Positions 8,663-17,379 of a stretch of DNA of 64,000 bases are shown here, piece by piece. The position numbers were made by a program, and so were the translations under genes. The DNA lies in NCBI GenBank assembly GCA_012514145.1, contig JAAZAV010000011.1, positions 41,609 to 105,608 of the forward strand, written 5' to 3'. The notes beneath the pieces are model-generated. The model ran no database searches and was not told the origin of the DNA. It was given only the letters and a program-made list of their open reading frames with translations. Position 1 is the first letter of the stretch, and every line of letters begins with the position of its first letter. Origin of the DNA: Clostridiales bacterium. Lineage in GTDB: Bacteria > Bacillota > Clostridia > Oscillospirales > CAG-272.

Positions 8663-10057
8663 ATGAAGCGACCGAATCTTCTTTTCATTATGTACGACCA
8701 GCAGCGCTACGACTGCGTTGAAATGAGCGGCATGAACCCGGTAAAGACCCCCAACCTTGCGAGAATAGCCGATGGAGGAGTCTTTTTTGAGAAGGCATAC
8801 ACCCCGATTCCCGTCTGTGTACCCGCCCGAAATGCGCTATTCAGCGGACGCCGTCCCGAGGCATATGGCGGACTATGGAACCCTCATATTGTTTTCCCGA
8901 TTCACGGTATGGAAGATGACTGCTATAGCTGGACCCGCGACATTCGAGACAGCGGTTACAACACCGCTTATATTGGTTTATGGGAAGCAGACAGCCATAA
9001 GCAACCCTCCGACTACGGCTTTAACTCTTATATCGGACGCAGCGATATAAACAAGCTGGTTAACGAAAAGCACTCCGGTATTCAGTGGAAAAACGGCTAT
9101 TTCGGCGAACCCAGCCCTATACCGCTGGAGCATTCTTATACCCATCAGGTAGCTCGTCTTGCCTGTGAGAAGCTTGAGGAGCTTCACGAAGCCGGTCAGC
9201 CCTGGTATTTGCATCTTGACAATCCGGAGCCTCATCTGCCCTGCCGTCCATCAGCGCCATTTGACACAATGTATAACCCCGATGAACTGCCCGCCTGGGG
9301 CAGCATCGGCGAAACTTTCGAGAATAAGCCATATATACAGCATCAGCAGCTTATCAACTGGGAACTGGAAAACCGCACATGGGAAAACGACTGGAAATAT
9401 ACCGCCGCCATGTATTACGGTATCATATCTCAGTATGATGATGCTGTGGGGCGCATTCTCAATAAGCTTGACGAGCTTGGCGAGACTGAGAACACCATAA
9501 TTGTTTATGTCACCGACCACGGCGATCTCTGCGGCGGTCACCGGCTTATAGATAAGCATTATAACATGTATGAGGACATTACCCATGTTCCCATGGCTGT
9601 CCGCTGGGACGGCCGCATCAAGCCCAACCGCTTCACCGGCTTTGTCTCCAGTATGCTGGATCTGCCGCCCACAATTATGGGGCTCATGGGTCTGCCGGTG
9701 CCGAATGGCGTATTTCAGGGCAAAGATCTGTCACCCGAGCTTCTCGCCGGAGACAGCAGCGACGGACGCGAATACGCCGTGTCCACATACAACGGACAGC
9801 AGTTCGGCCTGTACTGCGAACGCATGATAGTCGGTGAACATTATAAGTATGTCTGGAATCTCACCGATATCGATGAATTGTATGATCTGAAAAATGATCC
9901 CCATGAGCTGACTAACCTCATCCGTAACGAGAGTCTGGCTCCTGTTTTGTCGGAACTGAGAGAAAAACTCTACCATGAATTGGAGCGCTGCGGCGACCCA
10001 ATTATCCGCTGGAACAAGGCTCAGCTGCTCAGCGGACGCAAGCTTACCGACCACTGA
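8663..10057 (+). CDS. Sulfatase (Cys-type, formylglycine-dependent)
   Basis: An arylsulfatase-like hydrolase of 464 residues in the alkaline-phosphatase superfamily. The active-site motif is C52-V-P-A-R56 within CVPARNALFSGRR; this cysteine must be converted to formylglycine, done in anaerobes by a radical-SAM maturase that is not in the window. Other signs are MYDQQRYDC near the N terminus (metal ligand region), DNPEPHLPC, and YVTDHGDLCGGH with the metal-binding Asp/His. There is no signal peptide, which suggests it acts on imported sulfated sugars in the cytoplasm. AGGAG precedes the ATG at 8663. Its position between the flavoprotein and the fucosidase points to use of sulfated, fucosylated glycans such as mucin or algal polymers (inference). 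Confidence 0.88.
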   Translation: MKRPNLLFIMYDQQRYDCVEMSGMNPVKTPNLARIADGGVFFEKAYTPIPVCVPARNALFSGRRPEAYGGLWNPHIVFPIHGMEDDCYSWTRDIRDSGYNTAYIGLWEADSHKQPSDYGFNSYIGRSDINKLVNEKHSGIQWKNGYFGEPSPIPLEHSYTHQVARLACEKLEELHEAGQPWYLHLDNPEPHLPCRPSAPFDTMYNPDELPAWGSIGETFENKPYIQHQQLINWELENRTWENDWKYTAAMYYGIISQYDDAVGRILNKLDELGETENTIIVYVTDHGDLCGGHRLIDKHYNMYEDITHVPMAVRWDGRIKPNRFTGFVSSMLDLPPTIMGLMGLPVPNGVFQGKDLSPELLAGDSSDGREYAVSTYNGQQFGLYCERMIVGEHYKYVWNLTDIDELYDLKNDPHELTNLIRNESLAPVLSELREKLYHELERCGDPIIRWNKAQLLSGRKLTDH

Positions 10058-10072
10058 TACGCCTGAGGCGAA

Positions 10073-11209
10073 ATGAACAGAAATCAATCCCAACCGCAGG
10101 CACAGCGGCGTTCAAGAGCTGCTCCCGAATACGGTGACACAGGGCAGTACGGTTATATTGCACAGAACCGGCGTGATGCAGGACAGTCCGGGAGTAGGCG
10201 CGGTACCGATATCAGAAGTCAGCGCGGTGAACATTCATACAAAAGTACCGTTACAAAACAAGCCGGGAACCGCAGCAGTACACAAAACCGAAGCGGTGCA
10301 TACGGACAGCGAGGGGCGCAGAACCGAAGATCGGCAGATAACCGGAGCGCTTCTCGTGCACGTAATGCATCTGCATCGAGGCAAAATACTCGCAGAACGC
10401 GTAAGCGCAAGCCCACTCCCGAGGAGTTAGAATACCAAAGACGCGTAGAGGCAAAGCTCAAACAGCGTGCAAAGAAACGCCGCCGTGAGTTTATACAGCT
10501 CTGGACAGCGAGGTTTATTCTTTTCTTGATCACTTTCGCCGTATTTTTTGTGCTTGCAGTTGCACTGTTTTTTGTTAACCTGCTTTATAATCCCGGCAAG
10601 CCCCATCCTACAACCGTCACTTATCAGACAGGGGCGAAGAAGGAAGATCCCGATTATTCTAATCGGAAGCTTGACTACGAAAGCGTTATCATAGACGGTG
10701 TGCCGTATATAAATATCTCTGAGCTCGCCGAGTTATATTCCTTCACCATCACAGGCGACAAAGATATACTTAAATATATAATCGAACCGGCTGTCGACAA
10801 TGACCCGGGCGTTAATATCCGATTTGTTGTAGGCAGTTCCGAGGCGGAAATCAACGGCGAACGGGTACGTTTAAACAACATAGCCTTCACCGTCGGGGAG
10901 GAGCTGTTTGTACCGATCGAAGTATTCGATAAATACTTCATCGGCATCGAAGCTGCCTATGACAGCGTAAAAAACACCCTTATAATACAGCGTGAGCGAA
11001 TCAACGATGAAAAAGGTATCCTGTTGTCCTATGTAGACATCGGATTCCGAATATTACCTAACCTTTTCCCTGATAATATCGGTGAAGATGAGCTTGATAA
11101 CGAAACCCTTCTCGCTACCGATCCCAACCGCGTTATTTTTACAGAAGATATTCTCAATTCGGTCAGCGGGAGATCGACAGTCGCTCCGCCGCCGGCGTCA
11201 GGCAACTGA
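10073..11209 (+). CDS. Membrane-anchored stalk-domain protein with cationic cytoplasmic tail
   Basis: A single-pass membrane protein of 378 residues. Residues 1-140 are low-complexity, rich in Arg, Gln, Ser and Asn (repeats of QNR- and SR-like words), and predicted disordered in the cytoplasm. One transmembrane helix follows at about 145-170 (ILFLITFAVFFVLAVALFF). The outer part resembles the copper-amine-oxidase N-terminal (stalk) domain: IIDGVPYINISELAELY, EINGERVRLNN and ELFVPIEVFDKYF, a fold used in Bacillota cell-surface proteins for binding wall or polysaccharide. It is 15 bases after the sulfatase and directly upstream of the VanY-like gene, which has the same tail-plus-helix layout, so both probably act at the envelope. 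Confidence 0.65.
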   Translation: MNRNQSQPQAQRRSRAAPEYGDTGQYGYIAQNRRDAGQSGSRRGTDIRSQRGEHSYKSTVTKQAGNRSSTQNRSGAYGQRGAQNRRSADNRSASRARNASASRQNTRRTRKRKPTPEELEYQRRVEAKLKQRAKKRRREFIQLWTARFILFLITFAVFFVLAVALFFVNLLYNPGKPHPTTVTYQTGAKKEDPDYSNRKLDYESVIIDGVPYINISELAELYSFTITGDKDILKYIIEPAVDNDPGVNIRFVVGSSEAEINGERVRLNNIAFTVGEELFVPIEVFDKYFIGIEAAYDSVKNTLIIQRERINDEKGILLSYVDIGFRILPNLFPDNIGEDELDNETLLATDPNRVIFTEDILNSVSGRSTVAPPPASGN

Positions 11210-11286
11210 CCGTCGGATAATACCGTAACACCGATGCAGCAATGTCGGTTCGCACCAATGCACCCCATCGAAAGGACAGGATAGCT

Positions 11287-12582
11287 TTGAACAACTCTAA
11301 TGACCGACGTCAGACTTCAAACGGCGAACTTCCGACCGGAAAACAGCAGCCCCGTCGCAGTCCGCAGCGAGTTCCCGTTATGAACAACCCCGCATCACGC
11401 ACAGCCTCCCCCCAGGCTCCTGCCCGTAACCCACAGGCACAGCAGCAGGCGATGCAGCGTCCGAACATTGCAGTACCTAAGCAGGTACAAAACCCGCAGC
11501 AGGTGCAATACAGCCGGTCATATCAGCAGCAGGTAAGTAACAGAAACGCCGATCCTGCTGTTCAGACTGTAGCCGATTCCGGGGATTTAAGGCACCGGCA
11601 AACACAAACACAGGTTAATGCTCAGTTTCAGACTCAGACTCGTTCCGAGCAGACACTGCCTCCGCAGTCATCCTCTGGTTCAAAAAAGGTAAAGCCGGCG
11701 CGTGTCAGTCGTTCAACTATGTGGATGGCGCGGGTAATAGTATTTCTTGTGTTCGTTACCATACTGCTAAGCATAGCGGGTGCGTGTCTTTTTGTATCGC
11801 TGCACATCGGTGAGCGGACTAAAGCACCTAACTATTCACCCGAACGCTCGCAACTGCCCACTTCACAGGAACCTGAGCCTCCCTTCGACCAGGAAAGCAT
11901 GGCGCTGCTGCCGAAGCAAGTCTGGGACTTCGAGTTCAAGTCCGACATGACCGGATATGAACAGTATATTTGCCCCGAAGACACCGATGGATATATAACT
12001 CTTGTAAACACTTACTTTCCACTCGATAAAGCATATGTTCCCGAGGATCTCACAAATATACGCGATACCCGGTCGGGCTACGACAAGCAGAAAATTCGCC
12101 TCTATGCTGCCAAAGCTCTGGAAGCCTTCCTGAATGAAGCAAAGGCTGAAGGTGTCACCAATGTGTCGGTCACAAGCGGCTACCGCAGTTACTCTCTGCA
12201 GAGTTATCTCTTCAACCAGCGGCTCCAGCAGTTCTCATCTCTTGGTAAAGAAGGCGCTTATGCCGCAGCAGCCAAGATAGTTAACCCACCCGGTTCAAGC
12301 GAGCATCAAAGCGGGTTATGTGTCGATATGCATAATCTGACAGCGGCAGATGTAAAGTTTGCCGCAACAAAGGAGGCACAGTGGCTGGCTGATAACTGCT
12401 GGAAATTCGGCTTCATACTCCGATACCCCGAAGATAAGGTGGGGGTTACCGGCATTTCATTCGAGCCATGGCATTTCCGGTATGTCGGTTTTTATCATGC
12501 AGCCGTAATGAAAGAACTTGGCATGTGCCTTGAAGAATACACGGTACATCTCGATGAGATAGGCTACTATAAATATTCATAA
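11287..12582 (+). CDS. D-alanyl-D-alanine carboxypeptidase, VanY type (M15B)
   Basis: A membrane-anchored zinc peptidase that trims D-Ala from peptidoglycan stem peptides. From the TTG at 11287 (AAAGGA nine bases upstream) it has 431 residues; the ATG at 11242 has no ribosome-binding site. Residues 1-145 form a Gln/Pro/Arg-rich disordered tail, then one transmembrane helix at about 147-170. The catalytic domain shows VTSGYRSYSLQ, SSEHQSGLCVDMH with zinc ligands H340 and D347, and FEPWHFRYVG with E393 and ligand H396. It follows the stalk-domain gene, with which it shares architecture. It is not linked to any vancomycin-resistance genes, so a housekeeping wall role is likely. Confidence 0.88.
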   Translation: MNNSNDRRQTSNGELPTGKQQPRRSPQRVPVMNNPASRTASPQAPARNPQAQQQAMQRPNIAVPKQVQNPQQVQYSRSYQQQVSNRNADPAVQTVADSGDLRHRQTQTQVNAQFQTQTRSEQTLPPQSSSGSKKVKPARVSRSTMWMARVIVFLVFVTILLSIAGACLFVSLHIGERTKAPNYSPERSQLPTSQEPEPPFDQESMALLPKQVWDFEFKSDMTGYEQYICPEDTDGYITLVNTYFPLDKAYVPEDLTNIRDTRSGYDKQKIRLYAAKALEAFLNEAKAEGVTNVSVTSGYRSYSLQSYLFNQRLQQFSSLGKEGAYAAAAKIVNPPGSSEHQSGLCVDMHNLTAADVKFAATKEAQWLADNCWKFGFILRYPEDKVGVTGISFEPWHFRYVGFYHAAVMKELGMCLEEYTVHLDEIGYYKYS

Positions 12583-12616
12583 GCAGGCAAAACAACACAT
12601 ATATGGGAGGTATACT

Positions 12617-13900
12617 ATGGATCTCGACAAACTCACACTGGTACAGCCCGCACCTACACCGGGCGACACAAGCTGGTTCCGTCATGACCGATTCGGTATG
12701 TTCATCCACTGGGGACTATATGCGCTGCCGGCACGCCATGAGTGGATTCGCAACCGTGAGATGATCTCGGTTGAGGATTATGAGAAGTACTTCAGGCACT
12801 TCAATCCCGACCTCTATGATCCCGCGGTCTGGGCAAAGGCTGCTGCCGGCGCCGGTATGAAGTATTTCGTAGTCACCACCAAGCACCATGAGGGCTTCTG
12901 TCTCTGGGATTCCGCCCTGACCGACTACAAAGCCACCAACACCCCCTACGGCAAGGATATTCTGCATCCTATGGTTGATGCTTTCCGCAGTGAGGGACTG
13001 AAAATCGGCTTCTACCATTCCCTGCTTGACTGGCATCATCCCGAGTATTCGGTTGACGCCTGCCATCCGATGCGCATCAACGAGGAGTTCATCGCTGCCA
13101 ACGCCGGACGTGATACATCCAAGTATGTGGACTACCTCCATGGTCAGACCGAAGAACTCATGACCCAATTCGGCAAGGTTGACATTCTCTGGTATGATTT
13201 CTCGGTAGGTGCCTCAGGAAGATTCGCCGGTAAGGGCAAGGAAACCTGGCGCTCTGAGGAATTGATTTCCAAAATCAGAGGCTGGCAGCCCGACATAATG
13301 ATCAACGACCGTCTCCAGATCGACCAGGATGTAAAGACCCCTGAGCAGCGTATGCCCGAGAAGTGGGTAGAGGTTAACGGCACTCCTGTTGTCTGGGAGG
13401 GCTGTCACACCTTCTCCGGCTCATGGGGTTATTACCGCGACGAGGAAACCTGGAAATCTTCCGAGCAGCTGCTTATTATGCTCATCGACTCGGTAAGCAA
13501 GGGCGGAAACCTGCTGCTGAACGTCGGCCCTACCGGACGCGGCGAATTCGACGAACGCGCCCTTGACCGTCTCACAGCCATGGGCGAGTGGATGAAGCGT
13601 CACAGCCGCTCCATCTACGGCTGCACTCAGGCTCCGCTGGAGTTCGAATGCCCCGACTTCTGCAAATATACCTACAATCCTGATACCCGTACCCTTTATC
13701 TGCATGTATTGTCCTGGCAGTTCGGCGGTATAACACTTAAGGGTGAAGTTGTCAAACATATCGACTACGCTCAGATTCTATCCGATGCCTCTGAGATCCC
13801 GTTCCAGATAAACGCTGAGGGTAATACGGCTGCTCTCAAACTCCCGATCAAGAAACCTTGCAACGCTGAAATTCCGGTAATTGAAATTTTCCTCAAGTAA
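12617..13900 (+). CDS. Alpha-L-fucosidase (GH29)
   Basis: Releases terminal L-fucose from glycans by retaining hydrolysis. The 427-residue protein is a compact GH29 barrel: FGMFIHWGLYALPARHEWI near the start, VVTTKHHEGFCLWDS, then the nucleophile region ILWYDFS with D194. A short beta domain follows. It has no signal peptide, so it should act inside the cell on imported oligosaccharides. GGGAGG at 12604-12609 precedes the ATG. It is the last gene of the run that includes the sulfatase and flavoprotein, and it ends at a strong hairpin shared with the convergent isomerase gene. No fucose isomerase, kinase or aldolase genes are in the window. Confidence 0.93.
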   Translation: MDLDKLTLVQPAPTPGDTSWFRHDRFGMFIHWGLYALPARHEWIRNREMISVEDYEKYFRHFNPDLYDPAVWAKAAAGAGMKYFVVTTKHHEGFCLWDSALTDYKATNTPYGKDILHPMVDAFRSEGLKIGFYHSLLDWHHPEYSVDACHPMRINEEFIAANAGRDTSKYVDYLHGQTEELMTQFGKVDILWYDFSVGASGRFAGKGKETWRSEELISKIRGWQPDIMINDRLQIDQDVKTPEQRMPEKWVEVNGTPVVWEGCHTFSGSWGYYRDEETWKSSEQLLIMLIDSVSKGGNLLLNVGPTGRGEFDERALDRLTAMGEWMKRHSRSIYGCTQAPLEFECPDFCKYTYNPDTRTLYLHVLSWQFGGITLKGEVVKHIDYAQILSDASEIPFQINAEGNTAALKLPIKKPCNAEIPVIEIFLK

Positions 13901-13923
13901 GAAATAAACTGACGGGCATAAGC

Positions 13924-13958
13924 AAAGCCGTGACCCATTCGTTTCGGGTCACGGCTTT
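13924..13958. terminator. Bidirectional terminator hairpin
   Basis: A 13-bp perfect stem, AAAGCCGTGACCC (13924-13936) and its complement (13946-13958), with a 9-base loop. It sits between the convergent fucosidase and isomerase genes. The stem base is A/T so both strands have a short U-run, but there is no long T-tract. Confidence 0.75.
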
Positions 13959-14008
13959 GATGCTGTTTATACTGTATCAGTCTTTAAGATTTTCGTCTTT
14001 ATCGATTA

Positions 14009-14806
14009 TTATTTTTCAAGATAGCTGCCGAACTTTTCGCGCAGATTCTTGACGCAGAGACGAGCACCCTCCATCTCGGTATAGAGCTCAACGCACTCAT
14101 ACTCAATAACAACAGTATGGGTCTTGCCTTCGCCGCGGCAGAATGACAGTATGGTGGGGTAGTCGTTCATGTCATCTTCATTGCCGATCATCGTGGCATA
14201 GCCGGTCTTGGAGGAGTAGGGCTTAAGGTGGATTATGTCCGAACGTCCGGGGGCGGCAAGGAGTTCGGCATTAACATTTGCTCCGCCGTGGAAGGCGTTG
14301 CCGGTGTCAATCTGCATGACAAACTTGTCACAGGTTGCTTCGCGCAGCAGTGTCCAGGCGGTCTTACCCTCATCGCCCAAAGGCTTGAATTCCGCCGAGT
14401 GATTGTGGTATCCGGTGTAGAGACCATAGGCGCCGAGTTTCTCGGAAAGCTCGTTAAGCCTTTCGCCGGAGCGCTTGATTGCCTCGGGGTCAGCAAGCCA
14501 CTCATTTGGCAGCCACGGAATAATCAGGTACTTGTTCCCGGCGGTCAGATGGTATTCGATGGTCGCTTTGAGTTTTTCATCATCGCATATGAGCGAGTCG
14601 AAACCCACATGCCAGCTGCACACCCAGAGACCGGCGGCTTTGACAGCAGCGGCAATGCGCTTTGCCTCGAATACAGGTGAACCCGGGAATTCAACGCAGT
14701 CGTAACCGAAGCCCTTAACCTTTTCGAGAGTACCTTCGAGGTCATCCTTAAGTGTGTTGCGGACAGAATAAAGCTCAAGTGCGACGGGCATTTTTGAAGC
14801 GTTCAT
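14009..14806 (-). CDS. Sugar phosphate isomerase/epimerase family TIM-barrel protein
   Basis: A xylose-isomerase-like barrel (AP_endonuc_2 superfamily) of 265 residues. Typical segments are ALELYSVRNTLKDDL at the N terminus, GYDCVEFPG, YHNHSAEF with the metal-binding His region, MQIDTGNAFHGG and IHLKPYSSK, and VVIEYECVE near the end; these supply Glu, Asp and His ligands for a divalent metal. The exact sugar is unknown. The frame extends to 14905, but AAAGGA at 14817-14822 marks the ATG at 14806 and a good promoter lies just upstream. It is divergent from the HAD phosphatase, with which it may share regulation. Confidence 0.82.
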   Translation of the reverse strand: MNASKMPVALELYSVRNTLKDDLEGTLEKVKGFGYDCVEFPGSPVFEAKRIAAAVKAAGLWVCSWHVGFDSLICDDEKLKATIEYHLTAGNKYLIIPWLPNEWLADPEAIKRSGERLNELSEKLGAYGLYTGYHNHSAEFKPLGDEGKTAWTLLREATCDKFVMQIDTGNAFHGGANVNAELLAAPGRSDIIHLKPYSSKTGYATMIGNEDDMNDYPTILSFCRGEGKTHTVVIEYECVELYTEMEGARLCVKNLREKFGSYLEK

Positions 14807-14842
14807 AATTATGTAATCCTTTCTGTTTTGAATTCTGGTATT

Positions 14843-14871
14843 ATTATAACATAGGTTTATAACAAATTCAA
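14843..14871 (-). promoter_or_regulatory. Sigma-A promoter of the isomerase gene
   Basis: On the minus strand, -35 TTGAAT (14871-14866), 17-base spacer, -10 TATAAT (14848-14843). Transcription would start near 14836, about 30 bases before the ATG. Confidence 0.7.
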
Positions 14872-14904
14872 CACCGATAAAATAAAGAAATCCCGGAGAA
14901 CACA

Positions 14905-15591
14905 ATGAACCGAATGAAATACAAAGGAATCATATTCGACCTCGACGGTACAATAGGCGACACCATGGGTGATGTAGTGCCCTCAATGAACAGTACTCTT
15001 CGTAAATATGGTTATCCCGAGCGGTCACGGGAAGAGATCATCAGCTTCATCAACAACGGTGCTATGAATCTCGTGCGCCGTTCTCTGCCGGATTATGTGG
15101 ATAAAACCGACGAACCGCTGCTGAAAGAATTCTTCCGCCTCTACCATGACACATACTGCAGCCATTGCTGTGAGGAAACCTCAGCTTATGAAGGCATGAG
15201 TGAGCTGTTTGAGCGTCTAAAGGGCAAAGGTGTGAAACTTGCCGTGCTCTCAAACAAACAGCATAGTCAGACTGTAATGGTCACCGAATATCTCTACGGC
15301 AGCGATATGTTTGAGGTTATTATCGGTCAGGGAGAGTTCCCGATTAAGCCTGATCCTGCCGCGCCGCTGCATATAGCCAAACTCTTCGGGCTTCTACCGT
15401 CAGATATGGCGCTTGTGGGGGATTCAAATGTAGATATGGAAACCGGCATTAATGCCGGTATGACTCCAATCGGAGTGCTCTGGGGTTATCGCGACAGAAA
15501 TGTGATTGAAGAAGCCGGGGCTGCTGCGATTGCAGCTGATCCGAAAGAACTAGGCAGACTACTCGGATTGAGTATTGACAATAAATGGTAA
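14905..15591 (+). CDS. HAD-family phosphatase (phosphoglycolate phosphatase-like)
   Basis: A 228-residue HAD-IA hydrolase with all four motifs: DLDGTIGDT (nucleophile Asp), LAVLSNK, KPDPA, and GDSNVDMETG. The cap domain lies between motifs I and II. Proteins of this type dephosphorylate phosphoglycolate, sugar phosphates or nucleotides; which one cannot be told from sequence alone. CGGAG precedes the ATG at 14905. It is transcribed away from the isomerase across a 98-bp gap and ends at its own strong hairpin, so it is probably a single-gene unit. Confidence 0.88.
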   Translation: MNRMKYKGIIFDLDGTIGDTMGDVVPSMNSTLRKYGYPERSREEIISFINNGAMNLVRRSLPDYVDKTDEPLLKEFFRLYHDTYCSHCCEETSAYEGMSELFERLKGKGVKLAVLSNKQHSQTVMVTEYLYGSDMFEVIIGQGEFPIKPDPAAPLHIAKLFGLLPSDMALVGDSNVDMETGINAGMTPIGVLWGYRDRNVIEEAGAAAIAADPKELGRLLGLSIDNKW

Positions 15592-15597
15592 CAGGAA

Positions 15598-15645
15598 ACG
15601 GGCTGCCGGTTATATGTCGGCAGCCCGTCTGAATGTTTGTTCGGT
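15598..15645 (+). terminator. Terminator after the HAD phosphatase gene
   Basis: An 11-bp perfect stem, ACGGGCTGCCG (15598-15608) with CGGCAGCCCGT (15618-15628), then T-rich sequence ending in TTTTT near 15646-15650. The run of T is not immediately adjacent. Confidence 0.7.
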
Positions 15646-15707
15646 TTTTAGTTCTTTTCTTATGATTTGGGGTTGATTTTAATGATTTTCAGCGATTATA
15701 TTAGGAA

Positions 15708-16028
15708 TTACTTCGCGTCATCCGCATCGATAACAGCCTCGGCAGCATCGTCAACAACCTCAACTATATCGTCAGCGGCGGACTCACACTCATCGAGGAA
15801 CTCGCAGCATTCGCAGCACTCGTCGTCACAGTCATAGCAGCAATCGTCAAGATAATCGTCGCAGCTGTCAGCTACGAGCTCTCGCATATATTTACTGAAC
15901 TTACGGTAGACGATGTATGCTGCAACTGCAATAGCGCTGATAATGCCGACTACGATTACAACCTTAACGAAGATTTCAAGAGCGCTTTTCTTAGGCTCTT
16001 CCTTAACAAAAGGCTTCCAAGTATACAT
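15708..16028 (-). CDS. Single-pass membrane microprotein with Cys/Asp-rich tail
   Basis: A 106-residue protein I do not recognise by family. It has a short N-terminal segment (MYTWKPFVKEEPKK), one transmembrane helix at about 18-42 (IFVKVVIVVGIISAIAVAAY), then a basic patch and a tail dense in Cys, Asp and Glu. Ten cysteines fall within some 25 residues, several as CC pairs (DDCCYDCDDECCECCEF), followed by an acidic helix of Asp, Glu and Ala. GGAGGT lies just upstream of the ATG at 16028. The tail could bind metal ions or form disulfides; topology is undetermined, although the basic residues after the helix suggest a cytoplasmic tail. It is divergent from rlmN. Confidence 0.75.
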   Translation of the reverse strand: MYTWKPFVKEEPKKSALEIFVKVVIVVGIISAIAVAAYIVYRKFSKYMRELVADSCDDYLDDCCYDCDDECCECCEFLDECESAADDIVEVVDDAAEAVIDADDAK

Positions 16029-16159
16029 TACTATTACCTCCAGAAATTTGGTAGTGCGATTCTAACACATTATCTAAAGCAAGTAAAGTACTTTAAATAA
16101 ATATTTACCCGCACTTAACGGGATATTAATATTTTCCAAGACGAAAATATTGTGTCCCG

Positions 16160-16188
16160 TTGCATTTAACCACGGTATATGCTACAAT
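16160..16188 (+). promoter_or_regulatory. Sigma-A promoter of rlmN, apparently leaderless
   Basis: -35 TTGCAT (16160-16165), 17-base spacer, -10 TACAAT (16183-16188). The -10 ends six bases before the ATG at 16195, so the predicted start of transcription falls on or next to the start codon. No Shine-Dalgarno is visible, in keeping with a leaderless message. Confidence 0.55.
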
Positions 16189-16194
16189 GCTCTC

Positions 16195-17280
16195 ATGGAG
16201 AATTTAGTAAATCTGATCGACCTTACGACCGAAGAGTTGACCGAGTATGTTGTCTCTTTGGGCTTCAAACAGTTCCGGGCTGCCCAGATAAGACGTTGGC
16301 TTCTGCGCGGTACCGTTGATTTTGCAGACATGACGGATATCGGCATCGCCGACCGGGGACTGCTTAACGCAAACTGCCGTACCGGACTGCCGCGCATAGC
16401 GGAGAAGCACATTTCCGCTCTTGACGGAACCGTAAAATACCTTTTTGAGCTTTGGGACGGCAATGTTATCGAGAGCGTTGTCATGCGCTACCGCCACGGC
16501 ATCTCAATCTGTATTTCAAGACAGGTTGGCTGCCGTATGGGCTGTGTCTTCTGTGCCTCCACAATCGGCGGGCTGACCCGCAATCTTTCATCCGGCGAGA
16601 TGCTTGGACAGATTATATGCGCTCAGGCTGACATAGGCGAAAGGATTTCAAGCGTCGTATTGATGGGTATAGGCGAACCGCTTGACAATTATGACAATGT
16701 TGTCCGTTTCCTTCATGAGGTAACTTCGCCTGACTCACTTGACATAGGCAGTCGGCATATTTCATTGTCAACCTCCGGACTTGCCGACCGTATAATTCGG
16801 CTTTCGCAGGAAGATTTGCAGATTACTCTGTCAATTTCTCTGCACTGTGCTGATGATGCCGGACGTTCCGAGCTTATGCCGGTAAACCGCCGCTGGAACA
16901 TAGAAGAACTGCTGACTTCATGCCGTAAATATTTCGAGATAACCGGACGGCGGATTTCTTTTGAGTATACCCTTATATCCGGAAAGAACGATTCTATGGA
17001 TGACGCCGGTAAATTAGCCGACTGTCTGATGCGCTATCTTCGGGGCATTCCCTTCCATGTGAATCTGATTCCCGTAAATCCTGTGGAAGGCAAAGCATTT
17101 GCAGCGGGTGAGCGGGATTCGATCGAGCGCTTCCGTGATGCGCTTGAGAAACGCCGTATCAACGCTACAATACGCCGCAGACTGGGCAGCGATATAAACG
17201 CCTCCTGCGGTCAGCTGCGCAAAAAACATATAGAAAGTGTCATTCCTCCGGACATACGGCAGGAGTTATCTGAAAATTAA
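16195..17280 (+). CDS. rlmN: 23S rRNA (adenine-2503-C2)-methyltransferase (radical SAM)
   Basis: RlmN methylates C2 of A2503 in 23S rRNA and A37 of some tRNAs by a radical-SAM mechanism. From the ATG at 16195 it has 361 residues. The 4Fe-4S cluster motif is C113-x3-C117-x2-C120 in CRMGCVFC. The family signatures GIGEPLDNYDNV and NLIPVNPVEG are present, and Cys in ASCGQLR near the end would be the second catalytic cysteine. The frame is open to a TTG at 16150, but that segment is unlike the family. It is followed by prpC and prkC, the usual Bacillota order. The promoter overlaps the start. Confidence 0.96.
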   Translation: MENLVNLIDLTTEELTEYVVSLGFKQFRAAQIRRWLLRGTVDFADMTDIGIADRGLLNANCRTGLPRIAEKHISALDGTVKYLFELWDGNVIESVVMRYRHGISICISRQVGCRMGCVFCASTIGGLTRNLSSGEMLGQIICAQADIGERISSVVLMGIGEPLDNYDNVVRFLHEVTSPDSLDIGSRHISLSTSGLADRIIRLSQEDLQITLSISLHCADDAGRSELMPVNRRWNIEELLTSCRKYFEITGRRISFEYTLISGKNDSMDDAGKLADCLMRYLRGIPFHVNLIPVNPVEGKAFAAGERDSIERFRDALEKRRINATIRRRLGSDINASCGQLRKKHIESVIPPDIRQELSEN

Positions 17281-17379
17281 CAAAAAATGACTGTTATTTT
17301 CCCGATAATTAAGGTTATAATAGAAAGAACATGAAAATGTAACACGAAAACACCTACATTTGACACGATGGTGATAAGC

